From: Antedon mediterranea
Taxonomy: Eukaryota; Echinodermata; Crinoidea; Comatulida; Antedonidae
Direction: 5' to 3'
NCBI RefSeq assembly: GCF_964355755.1
Contig: NC_092678.1
Span: 19,254,922-19,318,921 of the forward strand
DNA: 64,000 nucleotides
Shown: piece after piece, positions 22,854 to 34,524 of the stretch
Position numbering within the stretch: the first letter of the stretch is position 1
Layout of the letters: the number at the start of each line of letters is the position of its first letter
Made by a program: the position numbers and the translations under genes
Notes under the pieces: generated by a model
What the model was told of the DNA's origin: nothing
What the model saw: the letters and a program-made list of their open reading frames with translations, nothing else
Databases searched by the model: none

Positions 22854-23388
22854 TTAAGCTTATAGTTTAACGAATTTCTTTTTTCATTTTCTGTTTGTTG
22901 TACGTTTGTGGATATGGATGAAATTTCTGAAAAAGAAATCGAATTGAATTGATAAGTGTGTGTGACCAACCAATGACGACCTTATGTCCTCAATGATGAA
23001 GAAGCTTAACAAAAAAGTATAAGTAAAAAGTGTCATGCATTGGACCTACTTTTAAAGAGTAATAGACAGCATGTTATTGAACTCTATAACAAGATTATAT
23101 AAACGGTAAAATAGCTAAGATAAAAACAGTAAACAAAGATCCCTTTGAACTTGTCGAACGGGAACACTGGTTTTCTTCAACAATTCCATTCTGAATGTCA
23201 ATCAAATTGTCCAAACTTTTCGTCTCAACATAACCATATCGTCGCACCTATAAGAAACATAGTATAATGCCTTCTAACAATTGTACCCAATTCGTTTTTA
23301 GATAGCGAGGTGGCGACCTTTATTTTACCAACGCAAACTGTTGACTGGTAAATATTCTGTATACAAAGATAAATATTAATAGTAACAA

Positions 23389-24973
23389 TCTATATATAAA
23401 TTTACGTAAGGGCAAAATTCGGTAAATCGCGCGTTATTTCTAGAATGTTTACTCGATGGTATATAAAGTTGGTTCGTACTTTCGATACTGATTTTAACCA
23501 CCTGATTTAACCCTGTTTACTTATTAAATTAAGTTAGATAATTAGTTATTGACGATTAAAACAAATTTAGGTTCAACGATTTGCCCCAAAGAGGGGTGTT
23601 TTCCGATCGTGGTATACACTGTCTAATGGATGTCCATCTTGAAAAATACCCGCCACAAAAATGCGAGGAGGCTTCGCATTTTCCTATCTCCTCCTACGAT
23701 AATTGTTTTTAATAGCTGAAAACTGGTTGAACAGCTAAAGTACAGCATCATAATGTTGAAGACAGGCCAATTTTCTTTAAAAAGTATTATTTTGATAGAT
23801 TTAATATACGTTTATACAAATGTATTGATTTGCGATGAATGGAACATTCCAATCTCTGTTCCACAAGTGTCTATTCCCTCAGGCGTCGTAAAGGCAAGTA
23901 CTGTATACTCATAACAGAAATTCGATCCATTTTTTTTTTCAATCTGTGCTGCAGAGGTTGGATATAGATTTTTTTAAACGGATAATGAGCTAGCGTTTTC
24001 AGTCGCCGTATATTACATACAAATCTTTATTATTGTAGTTTGTCCAGCGGTACGTACATTTGAAATCGCCAGTTTTTTAACGCTGAAATTATTATGTATT
24101 CGAGAACCATCTGTGGGCACGACCTAGATGGTACGCGAGCGAAGCGATAATAAAACCTCCTTGGTTTAACACAAGGAGGTAAATTTATGAGCCCTTGGTT
24201 TAACACATACGGTAGGTAAATATATGGGCCCTTTGAGAATAAACTTGCAATACTTTGACAATACTGTAAATACCTATTATAAATAAATAACTATTTTTGG
24301 TCCTCATTTGAATCGAACATTTCTTACTGTGAATGTTCGTACTGTTAGATGTAATATAAAAATATATACAAATAAACTGTATTACCGAGATTGGCGTTAG
24401 GCTCTACTGTTAGATATATAAACACATTATTATATACAAATAAACTTTATACTGACAGTTCCTTCTCAACGTTTGTATTAATTAATAATTACCAATAATA
24501 TAAACGTCGTAGTGGTGTATCGTGACATGTACTTTAATATTTCAATCGATTATGACAGTGACAGTTTTAACAAAGTATTAAATCGCAAATGTTTTACTGT
24601 ATTTAGAGGTATATTATTTAAACATGAACAAAATATTTCGTTACTGAGTGGATAAAGAATATATTTAAAAATTGTTCCTCTTTGTACCTATCCGCTTTCC
24701 CATCCCTCAACTCTAATGTTACATACAAAACACAAATTGGGTTTCTTGAAATGAGTCCAAATCAAAAATGTGGACTCATTTTGTGATAAGTTTCTCCTTC
24801 GGAAGTAATTCCCAGGGTGCTAATTTTAGTTGACTACATAAATCATCGTGTCTATTTATTCGTTTCTGTAAACGACAATGTATTATAGTCCTGCGGTACG
24901 TACATTTGAAATCGCCAGTTTTGTTACGCTGAAATTACTGTGTATTTGCGAACCATCTGTGGGCACAAACTAG
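23389..24973 (+). mobile_element. Helitron-like element (copy C intron 12)
   Basis: Begins TCTATATATAAATTTACG after an A and ends CTAG before a T, the same termini as the Helitron-like insertion in intron 1. Two 3'-terminal segments ('ccatctgtgggcac') occur near 24110 and 24953, so the element may be a chimera or have gained a second end. The A' and E introns show the flanks joined, but about 30 bp of flank is missing here. No Rep/helicase coding sequence is visible, so it is non-autonomous. Confidence 0.6.
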
Positions 24974-27190
24974 TATTCATAATTTTACAAAAGTTTTAAA
25001 CCGATTATAAACGAAAATCAGATTTTTATGAGATTAGAAGTGAAATTTCGTCGGTAATCACAGTCATAGAATTTCATTTAAAGTAGGCCTATATCCCGCA
25101 TGCAAGCTGTATATAAACATTATAACCCTACCTCCTCTACAAATTCATCCTCGTGAAATGCATTGTGACCAGCATGGTCTGTACAGGAAGACATACGGGG
25201 TGCTTCTTTCCACCACTTTCTTAAAATATTCACTCTTTCCTTTGTCCAATATAACTCTTGTAAAGTTTCACGGAAGCTTTTGTTCCTAACATCAAGAAAC
25301 GGGAAGGAAAATGCTATTATGATAACTTATTACCATAAGCGCTAATTTAAAGATGTATTGTCCCTTGAAACACAAAAATTGAAGGTCAAAATATTCTAAA
25401 TTTAAATTGGCCATATCAAAGTAATATTAAAGTTATTCACTTTAAGACAAAAAGTTTACGTTTACATGTAAATTAATTTGATTACATTTCGTCTGGAAAA
25501 TCGTCGCCAGCGAAAGTAAACAAAGATGTCACACCACGAGTATGCATTATGCTTGATGCTAATTAGGATTGTTTACAACTCGTCACGGTTGAGAAGGTGT
25601 TCTCACACAGATCGCGAGGAAGTTTTATGATTATGCATACAGAGTAGCCAAACAATCGCGTTGCATTATGAGATATGTTTTGATCAAAAACTTTGACTGG
25701 AATTCAAAAGTTATTTTTTGAACAAAAAACACGTCTGTATTTCAGTTAAATGATTTTTTTTTTCGACAAATTTTTGGTGAAAGTTAATAAATATTATGAT
25801 ACTTCAAAATGATCCACTTCTTTTTTAAATCTTTTATTTTTTATTTTTTTTGGAATTAGTCAAAGGAATAATACATCTTTAATGTATTCAATTGTTTTTG
25901 TTTATTTGTATATAGAAATGCAGCTTACAATAATTCTCCTAATAAGTATAGGTTCTACATATTATCCGTAAAACGATAATCATGCACTTATGGCGCGTCA
26001 TATTAGTTTCTGGCAAAAATATATCAAAAAGTGATGATTCGCTGTGTGATGCTCGCAAAGAAATATAAAAAAAGCTAAAAAAGACAATAACTAAATAGTT
26101 GTTGGGTTAACTCTGTTTTACCTCCTAATGTAAGAGTTAGGCCTACATTGGTATTACTTATCTAACTTATTATAGCTCGGTAGAGTGTTCAATTATTATT
26201 TACTAACATTCTATAATCGATAAAACTATAACACAGTAATCTGCTTCGAAAGGCATTGTGGGATAGAGTCGGGGTGTTTTAAGTCATGAAGTAGCATGCC
26301 CTCAACATGTTTGAAAGGTAAAACCATCTCTGTAATGTAGAGAACATCCGGGAAGTTTAAGCCCAGGAGCGCATGCTTTCATATTATGAGTTAATTTTGT
26401 ATTCCTGTACATGAGATCTGTAGTGACGGTTTAACGCCCAGTGTAACCTTACGGCCCAGTAGGCCTACTCCCGATACAATATTTCAAATGCAAACAGATA
26501 AGAGATTCTTGTGTTATAGATTCTTTCACAATATGTACGTACGACAAATTTTAAAACATTCATTTGCACTGACGGTAGATTATTGTAAAATCTCGTGGTT
26601 CTTACTTACCAACAAATTCCTTGCTAATAATAATATGATACCATACTTTACATTTTAAAAACAGTGCTCAAATATTACTCACTTTGTGACACCTAAATTA
26701 AGATTTTCTTCTAATGTACTTGGCTGTGGACTACTGTAACATTTTCCAGCATTAGATTTTGGATAGTAAAATAAAAAAGCAAGGCACATTTCTTCCGTTG
26801 TCGCCAATCCTCCCTGAAATTTCAATTAGTATTTGTTTTAATTTTATTATCTAGCAAACGTTGTTTACTAGATTGCAGCCAGCCATTATTGCTCATGGTA
26901 TTCGTCAACAGAATAACATTTTGGCACAGATGGCGTTTTATACATACTAGTTTCGCGAGTTACTAAAAATTACTAAAAAAGATTAAAACTTCTTTATGTT
27001 TTTGTCATACTCACAAAAGTAACATTTGTTCTGCCCATTGTATTGTATGTACACTCTACTAATCGATCATCTTTCTGTACAGTTATATGGAATGAGATCA
27101 GTAAAGTAAGATAATTAGGATTTACTTGCCAAAGTAAATTAATATTTATATTCATAAAACATGTTATTATATATTCTATTATTTTATTAA

Positions 27191-30100
27191 TAGTGTAGGC
27201 TGGTATGTCGTTTATATGAATGTCGTGTATATTTTTTTGTTAAAAGCAAACTTTGACTTTATTTCATATCTTGATAATATAAGGAATGAAAAAAAATATG
27301 TTGCCATTTTTTCAAAAGACATTTAAAGGACCAAATTCAAGATGGCCCCCAACATTCAAATAATCCTATTAAAAATCAGAATATCACCAATAATACAAAT
27401 TATGAATGTGGAACAAGTCCGCTTTGATGGTATTACTGTACCCATTATACAATCCTAACTATGTAAAGCGATAATCTGTCGGCCATCTTGGATTTCAAAA
27501 TGGCCGCCACTAAAAATTAAATTCTTTAAATAATTTTTTTTTAAATATGTGTGCATAAATTGTTGTTTGTACACAATGTTCTAAAATTGTCACTTCTCAC
27601 AGGATTGTAAATTGTAAATATAAGGTTAAAGTTGTCAATGTCCTCTATATAAGATATATAATACCCCACTATGACTATTAAATTAAATAATTGTTCAAAG
27701 TTGGAGTTGCAAAAGTATGGAACAAATTAACAATTTATATCAAATATTCAACAACAATTACGTCTAACTAGAGGGTTAGACCTCTAGTTCGCTCGCTCCC
27801 CTCTAGGAAGTGTAAACGAAGGTTCTCGGAAGGATAATGACTCGGGTAAAAAGGTTTTAGAAGGACGTTCTCCTTGTACGATTTCTGTCGGTTACCATTA
27901 TTGAAAATGCTTGAAATTCGAAAAACTAAACCTACTCTGTTTTACAGTGTCTTAGATGATTAATAACATTTTAAAGTATAGTGTTTATTGTTTTATAGGG
28001 CGGCGGTGAGGAGGCAGAGTTCATTTGAGGGAGATGCTTATTCGATGGAATTTTTTAGTTTTAATAATATCGTAACATTTATAATCAAATAAAATCCTCT
28101 AATAGATATGAAAAGTGGTAAAAAATTATAACAAATGCTTCGTAAATTATAGTTAACAGTGTAATGAATTCTATTATAAATAGTATATACAATATTGTGT
28201 GTATAATTAATGTGGATGGGCGTTTATTAGATAGTTGGGTAGGTGTGGGAGGGGGGGGGGGGGGGTGTAGGCGATTATTATTCAAAGTGATGTTTTATTG
28301 GGGAGGCGTTTATTCAAATAAATACCATCATAATACATTATTTAATTTAAACATCTTTTGAAACTAACTTCCGCGACAGTGTAGGCCGTTTCGGCCCAAG
28401 AAGGAAGATGTTTTAGACGGCTTGCAATATGGGCCCTAATGGGACACAGATAGCCTACAGTTAATCCTGCCAGCTTACTCAATAAAACTCGGCTATCGGG
28501 ATTTTATTTTTTAACTACTGTACCTTCACATGCGCGGTCCGATCCGAAAATAAACAAAAAACTAAAATAGCTATAGCCACTAACGACCAACTTAACTGAA
28601 ACCAGGTAGTTGCAAGGTGAACCTGTGAACTCATCTTGAACCCGGAAATTACTTTGACCGCGTACAATTGAAATTGAGTTGAAAATCTACCGATGAATCA
28701 GAAATTTTGTTTTAAAACTCTTTGTAATAATATTCCTAAGATAGAAATATGGAACTATATCGTAATAGTGAAAACTGTTTTACATTTCGCGGTACACCTG
28801 AGATAGTTCAGGTAGGTATCCAAGGCAGAAATTTGTTCCAAAGTTTTTCCATTGTGCTCGCCTATGTCAGAATTAACCATAATTTATATATAGATTCTAT
28901 TCTTTTCATGAAACTGAAACTTGAAAGGAGACAGGACCACAATATAAAACAAGTGCATTTATACCTTATTGTGAAATCCTGTATAAATATGTTAAATAAT
29001 AAATGCGTTATTGCTATGTAATTCAATGTCTGAACCTTCAGGGCCATAGTCACCAGTATGGTTGGTAAGTTTTCAACCTGTCAACTTTTGGCAGAAGCTT
29101 GAAGGAAATACAGATACAGCTCTGCCTATAAATAACCTTGTAAATGAATGAACTCCTACAGTACTTCTCATCTTCTACAATCTCAACCAATTTCATTAGA
29201 TATGTAGGCCTACCCCCTACAGACAGACCAGCATTATACACTGGTTTGATGAGTGCACAAAGGTGTTTGTTGGCCATGGCATGATGAAATTGGACAGAAA
29301 ATGTTTGAGGCATTGGTAAAAGTCTTGTAGAAGGCAAACTGTCTATATGGGATCGTAAGAAAAAGACGAATATTGGCAAAAAATATATATGACGGTGAAT
29401 ACAGGTGACAAACTTATCAAAGTAAAAGAAGACTGCTATAGAGATTATTTGCCGGTGAAATGAGGTATTTCAGTTATTTTGCCAATTTGTTTCTGAACAA
29501 CGTTGTTGGGAACGCAGATCAGTCTGTGGAAGTTTGATGGATACAGTAGTAGAGAACGAAGGAAGGTCAACTTACTGTATCGCATTCAAGATTAGAAATA
29601 TTTCATTGAAGGACTTTGGCAGAGTTAGTTGTCATTTAACTGAAGAAGTTTATGAGATGTTTTAATATGAAGAAGTGTACTGTCAGTACTGTAGACCTCC
29701 TGATGGTCAACATTTTGTGTTAATCACCATGTTGTTGTCATAAGCATATCATTTTGTATATTTCAATCTAATTTTATTTAACTTATACAAGTTTTAATAA
29801 GAAATTTAACCAATTTTTTTAAAAATGGCCGCCATTTTGTGTCAATCACCAATGTTGTTGTCATAGGCGTATCATTTTATGTGATTTCCATCAACGTCAT
29901 AACTTGCACATGTTTTAATAAGAAATTTAATCCATTTTTAAAAAATGGCGGCCATTTTGAAATTCAAAATGAACTTAAAATATTATTCATAATGGGTGTT
30001 ACTTTGTCCAATATGGTACATTTATTGGATATTTTACGTATTGGCGGCCATCTTGGATTTGACACCCTTAAGCTTTTTTAAAAAAATGGCAACATATTTA

Positions 30101-30191
30101 TTTAATCACATTACATCCTAAAGACACTAAATCAGCTGGAATTTTGCTTTTAACAAAAAAATGACACGAAATTACATAGTGGCCTACACTA
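27191..30191. mobile_element. 3-kb DNA transposon with long inverted repeats, TAA duplication
   Basis: The insertion splits a stretch of intron 9 that is continuous in copy D (about 41675). TAA flanks both ends (27188-27190 and 30192-30194). The ends start TAGTGTAGGC on both strands, and similarity continues inward for about 170 bp through 'ttgttaaaagcaaa' and 'aatatgttgccatttttt'. Inside are a tandem duplication of about 125 bp (about 29700-29960), GGCCGCC-rich repeats and a G-run at about 28248. No transposase is recognised. The TAA duplication fits PIF/Harbinger, but the terminal sequence is not diagnostic. Confidence 0.7.
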
Positions 30192-30194
30192 TAA

Positions 30195-30330
30195 GCTCTC
30201 TCTACACTACCAAACTCTATGCGACAAAAAATGTGATATGCCCATATATGGACACGATGTTGTCGTATCACTACCATATTAGGCACATCACACCTTTTTT
30301 GTAAACTAGTTTGAAAGTGTAGACAGAGCT
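30195..30330. repeat. MITE-like repeat (family 1), copy C intron 9
   Basis: The best-preserved copy. The ends are inverted repeats: 'agctctctctacact' and 'agtgtagacagagct'. The centre holds 'gcccatatatgg' and 'catatatggacac'. Same place in D (41677) and E (51036), so it predates those duplications. Confidence 0.75.
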
Positions 30331-30784
30331 TTACTATACAGCAATAATTAAAGTGACCAAAAAGCCTAAGATAATGTCGTCTAGTTCCTAGGCTGTTTTC
30401 TAAAACTTAGTTATTGGTATAAATATACATATTATGGCATTTAATATAAAAAAATAAGACTACCTAAATAAAATTCAACATAATTTTCTTACTTTTTTTA
30501 AAAAAAGAAAATAATGTTAACATTACCGGTTTTACTATCCAGGGCTCTTTAATGTAACGGACTTCTTGAAGATCAAAGTCATAGGCGGGATCTTTTGAAA
30601 TTTCCCCAAGGTATTTTCCGTTTGTATAATGTGTGACTCGCATTCCAACTCCTGTAAAACGATTAATAAAATAGTGATATTTAATCAAATGAAAAATTCA
30701 TGACAATTTCAAACACTGAGGTAAACAAGAGTTGTTTTTTTTAATTGCTCATTGGGAGTTGTTATGGCACACAACTCGACAGTA

Positions 30785-31080
30785 CAAAAGAAGATGAGAA
30801 GATACAAGAAGGAGAAGAAAGAAGGAATAAGAAAAGAGAAGGGATGAGAACGGAGGAATGAACAAAGAGGAGAGGTATAAATAGAGGGTATGAGACGGCT
30901 GGGATGAGAAGAGATGAGAGTTAAGAAGAAAGTAGAGGTTTAACGAGATGAGGGCCGAGGAGAGAAGAAGGGTGAGAAAAAGGGAAGGGATGAGAATAGA
31001 GAATGAATGAGAATAGAAAACAGATGAAAAGAGAGAGAAGTGATGAGAAGAGAAGAGATGCAAAGCAAAAAGTGAAAAAA
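30785..31080. repeat. Purine-rich tract, copy C intron 8
   Basis: On the plus strand nearly all bases are A or G in repeats such as gatgagaagaga; on the transcribed strand it is pyrimidine-rich. Equivalent tracts lie in D and E. Minus-strand open frames here are an artefact of that composition. Confidence 0.8.
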
Positions 31081-31697
31081 ATATATATAAAAAAAACGTC
31101 AAACCTGCTAAATGTGCATGGAGAACAACAGCAAATATCTTCATGTTGCCTTCTGTAAGTAGCTTCAATATAAAAGTAGGATTTTGAGATTAAAATATCT
31201 AAAATTAAACTAAAATGATTAGAAAAAAATAGAAAGCATGGAACTAAATGTTAAAGGGAAATACAAATTTGGTATGCAATATCTACCTTTTTAAACACTT
31301 TGTAGTACAAGATCCGTAAACTGGAAAAGCATCTTGTTTTGGTGGGATTGGAAAGAATTTTGAAGTTTTCACACCTACCATCAGCATACTTGAATCATAC
31401 TGCTGAATGATAGACGTGTAATAAATTCGAACACCAGAGTTATCGTAAACTCCTAAAAAAACAAAGATTAAACATATCTCAGAAAGATGGTTCATGGAAT
31501 TATGGTTCCGATCAATAATCCTCTGACGACAAGTACAAACAAAAACAAAATTCATTCGTACTTTATTAAAACACTGGCTTGCTACAATAGTATAGCGTAC
31601 ACTTGTCTCTCGTACTTGCAATCAACTCCGAGTACTAATCTTTCTTTTATGCTATTTATGCATTACGTTATTCTAAAAAGTAATCTCGCATTATAAA

Positions 31698-31830
31698 TGA
31701 ATGTAACTGCCGCCATCACAGGATACTGCATAACCGATTATAACTAGCGCCATCACAGAATACTGCATAACAGATTATAACAAGCGCCATCACAGAATAC
31801 AGCATAACAGATTTTAACTACCGTCACAGA
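31698..31830. repeat. 37-bp minisatellite, copy C intron 6 (about 3 units)
   Basis: Units read 'aactagcgccatcacag' then 'aatactgcataacagatt'. Homologous arrays in D and E have more units. Confidence 0.85.
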
Positions 31831-33539
31831 AGACATATTAACAATTCAGCAGCGGATCTGCATTTATAGAAGGTCCATAGGTTCTTTGCTGTCCGTCAGA
31901 CATATAAACAATTTATTCAAACTCAATGAAAAACGATGTATTACCTTTAAGTAACTGTGCATTATTGTAGTGAATTGTAAGCTGCAAAAACTTGACTGGA
32001 TCCTCTCCAGCTATTTTATAACCAACGTTATCTGGAAACTCTAAATGCTGGAATGAACACAATTGGTATTAAGCATAATAAGCAGTCCATTGACAAAGCA
32101 ATAAAATTAGGTACAGTTCCCGTTCAATAACTTACACCGAGGCAATACGTACAGTTTATTCGAGTGAAGTCAGTCATTGGAAAACAACAAGATTTTAGTA
32201 CGAAAGCAAGGACTTACCCCTCCCCCGACAGCCCATGCATAAATCATTTTAGAACACGCACTGTACTTATACATAGCATCAAAGTAGTGCAAACTCCTAT
32301 TGCCAGTGATGTTTGTAAGTCCGTAGCATTCTTTTAGAACTAAATGATGAACGATTCCTTCATTACCAGGCTGAACGATAGGCTCAATCTACAAGAAATG
32401 TCGGTCAAATATTATGTAAGTGTATTTAAACGAAACATTTCTCATTAGAATAATCAGTAAAATGATTAGTCTTTTGAAACACGCTCTAAAAAATAGAATT
32501 GAACTTTGATATCTTCTTCAGTGTTGTTATTCCCCTGAACCATGTAATGATAATTATTATTCTTACCCGAATTACATGATGCGGTGTTGCAAGTTCGGGT
32601 ATTTCACGGTGATTAGCCCAATATGTAGTGGCGGTATCTTCTGGTACAAGGACCTGAAAACATATACAGTACTCAAATAAGTTTCCATAAGTGAGATGAA
32701 AGGGCAGTTATGGTTTGTGAAAAACGTGGATAAAATGTAGGCCTACTCTATGTCTCTTCTAGGAAATTTTATAAATATTACTGCACACTATATGATATGT
32801 AACGTGAATATAAATTTGGTACTAGACTGAATTAAAAAAAACCAGTTAGATTATCTTGTACAGATCTTGTAAAACATGTTTCGTCTCTTAGCTGAACTGA
32901 CTCGGTCTAGAGCAATGACTTTCACGTGTTGACATCATAGAAGGTTCCAAATCATGAATTGTTTTGAGAACATGAACACTGCCAATGTTTTTGTAAATGT
33001 TGTTAAAATGTGAAAGGGAATCGGACTGGAACAACATTTCAAAGTGATGCCATGATGTCAAACATAACACTACAGTACTACTTATTTTCATTATCAGTTA
33101 ATAATAACAGAAAATGACTCGTTAAAGCTCAAACGCACAATAAAGAAACAGTTAAACAACCGATAATGGGAGATATGAATTAAATGAATGAGGGATATAC
33201 CTACGAGACCGTAGACCTACTGGCAAGAGTATAACCTATAGGGAAAGAACATTTGTCTTTATCATATTTCTAGAAGTCAAATAATACAACCGGTCAAATC
33301 CGAAGAATATTACATCTGCATGTATGTATACTTACATTGTCCATTAAAATATCGAAACTGTTAGTGCCTTCCGGTAACTCGTTTACTTTTGACGAACCAA
33401 CGTTAATAAATACCACAGACTTAACACCCCGCCATTGAGGGCCATGGTATACTGCAGTCTGTCCATCATCAGGATCATCCGGATGGTACGACCACATTAC
33501 CCTGACTGTATCAGACTTCGAAATAAAAAAAAATATTAA

Positions 33540-33830
33540 GTCGTGAGGTGATCACGTGTTCCTAGTAATTTGCATAAAGGTGATCCTGGTTCATTATGGT
33601 TTACAGGGTGATTGTGTGTTCCTAGTAAGTTACATAAAGGTGATCGTGTATTCCTAATAATTTGCATAAAGGTGATCCTGGTTCATTATGATTTACATAC
33701 AGGTGATCGTGTGCTTCTATTAAGTTACATAAAGGTGATCGTGTATTCCTAGTAATTTGCATAAAGGTGATCCTGGTTCATTATGATTAACATAAAGGTG
33801 ATCGTGAGTTCCTAGTAATTTACATGTGAT
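33540..33830. repeat. Tandem repeat, copy C intron 2
   Basis: About seven imperfect copies of a roughly 30-45 bp unit built on 'cataaaggtgatc' and 'gttcctagtaa'. A shorter version is in E (about 54776-54890) and a trace in D (about 45510-45550). Confidence 0.75.
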
Positions 33831-34326
33831 CAGGTGCTCTTATGAGTTCGTAACCTTTTGTTAAAATAATAAATGTGTTGGTCAAAATGCAATAATGTAT
33901 AAGAGTTGTTGTTTTATTGGCCATGGATGGTAACGGGAACTCTTCAACAAAGCAAAAGTATAAGAATTCACGTGATGAGATTAACAGTAGATCCATAAGT
34001 CTTGTGACCAGAACTTGGAATAAATAGGTTAAAGTCCATGCCTTTAATACAAATACATATAATTTTCATGATACTAAGCTATATACTATACGATTTTAAA
34101 TAAAAAGACCCTTTAAGTAAAAAGTGAATACCACATACTTACAGTTATATCGTAATCATTGACGTCACAGGTAACCAATTTTCGCTGGTAGCCTATTGTT
34201 GTTAGACCATCTGCTTCACTTCCGTATAACATCTCGTAATCATCTAGTGTATCAACTTTAGGTTCTTCATTTCCAATGCCATGTCGATCCTTAAATTAAA
34301 ATAATTATGTAAAGATGATATAAAAA

Positions 34327-34462
34327 GCTCTGTCTACACTATCAAACTTTATGTGATAAAAAAAAGTGTGATGTGCCCATAATGGACATGATGATGTCAT
34401 ATCATTTCTACATTTGGGAAAATCACACTTTTTTTGTCAAACTAGTTTGATAAGTGTAAGCA
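34327..34462. repeat. MITE-like repeat (family 1), copy C intron 1
   Basis: Begins 'agctctgtctacac' and ends 'gtttgataagtgtaagca', with 'gtgcccataatgg' inside. The same insertion is at 55405 in copy E. Confidence 0.65.
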
Positions 34463-34524
34463 TTATTTGGAAAGCAATAAAGACATACATTGCATAATAG
34501 AAGGAATACTCTTTATTTAATATA

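Noticed and set aside
28085-29379. Several open frames of 62-109 codons inside the 3-kb intron 9 element
   Set aside because: None shows a transposase motif and no two combine into a longer frame; I cannot support a gene.
30749-31168. 139-codon open frame starting MKLLTEGNMKIF
   Set aside because: Only its first 20 residues are coding (exon 8 of copy C); the rest is intron read-through into the purine-rich tract.
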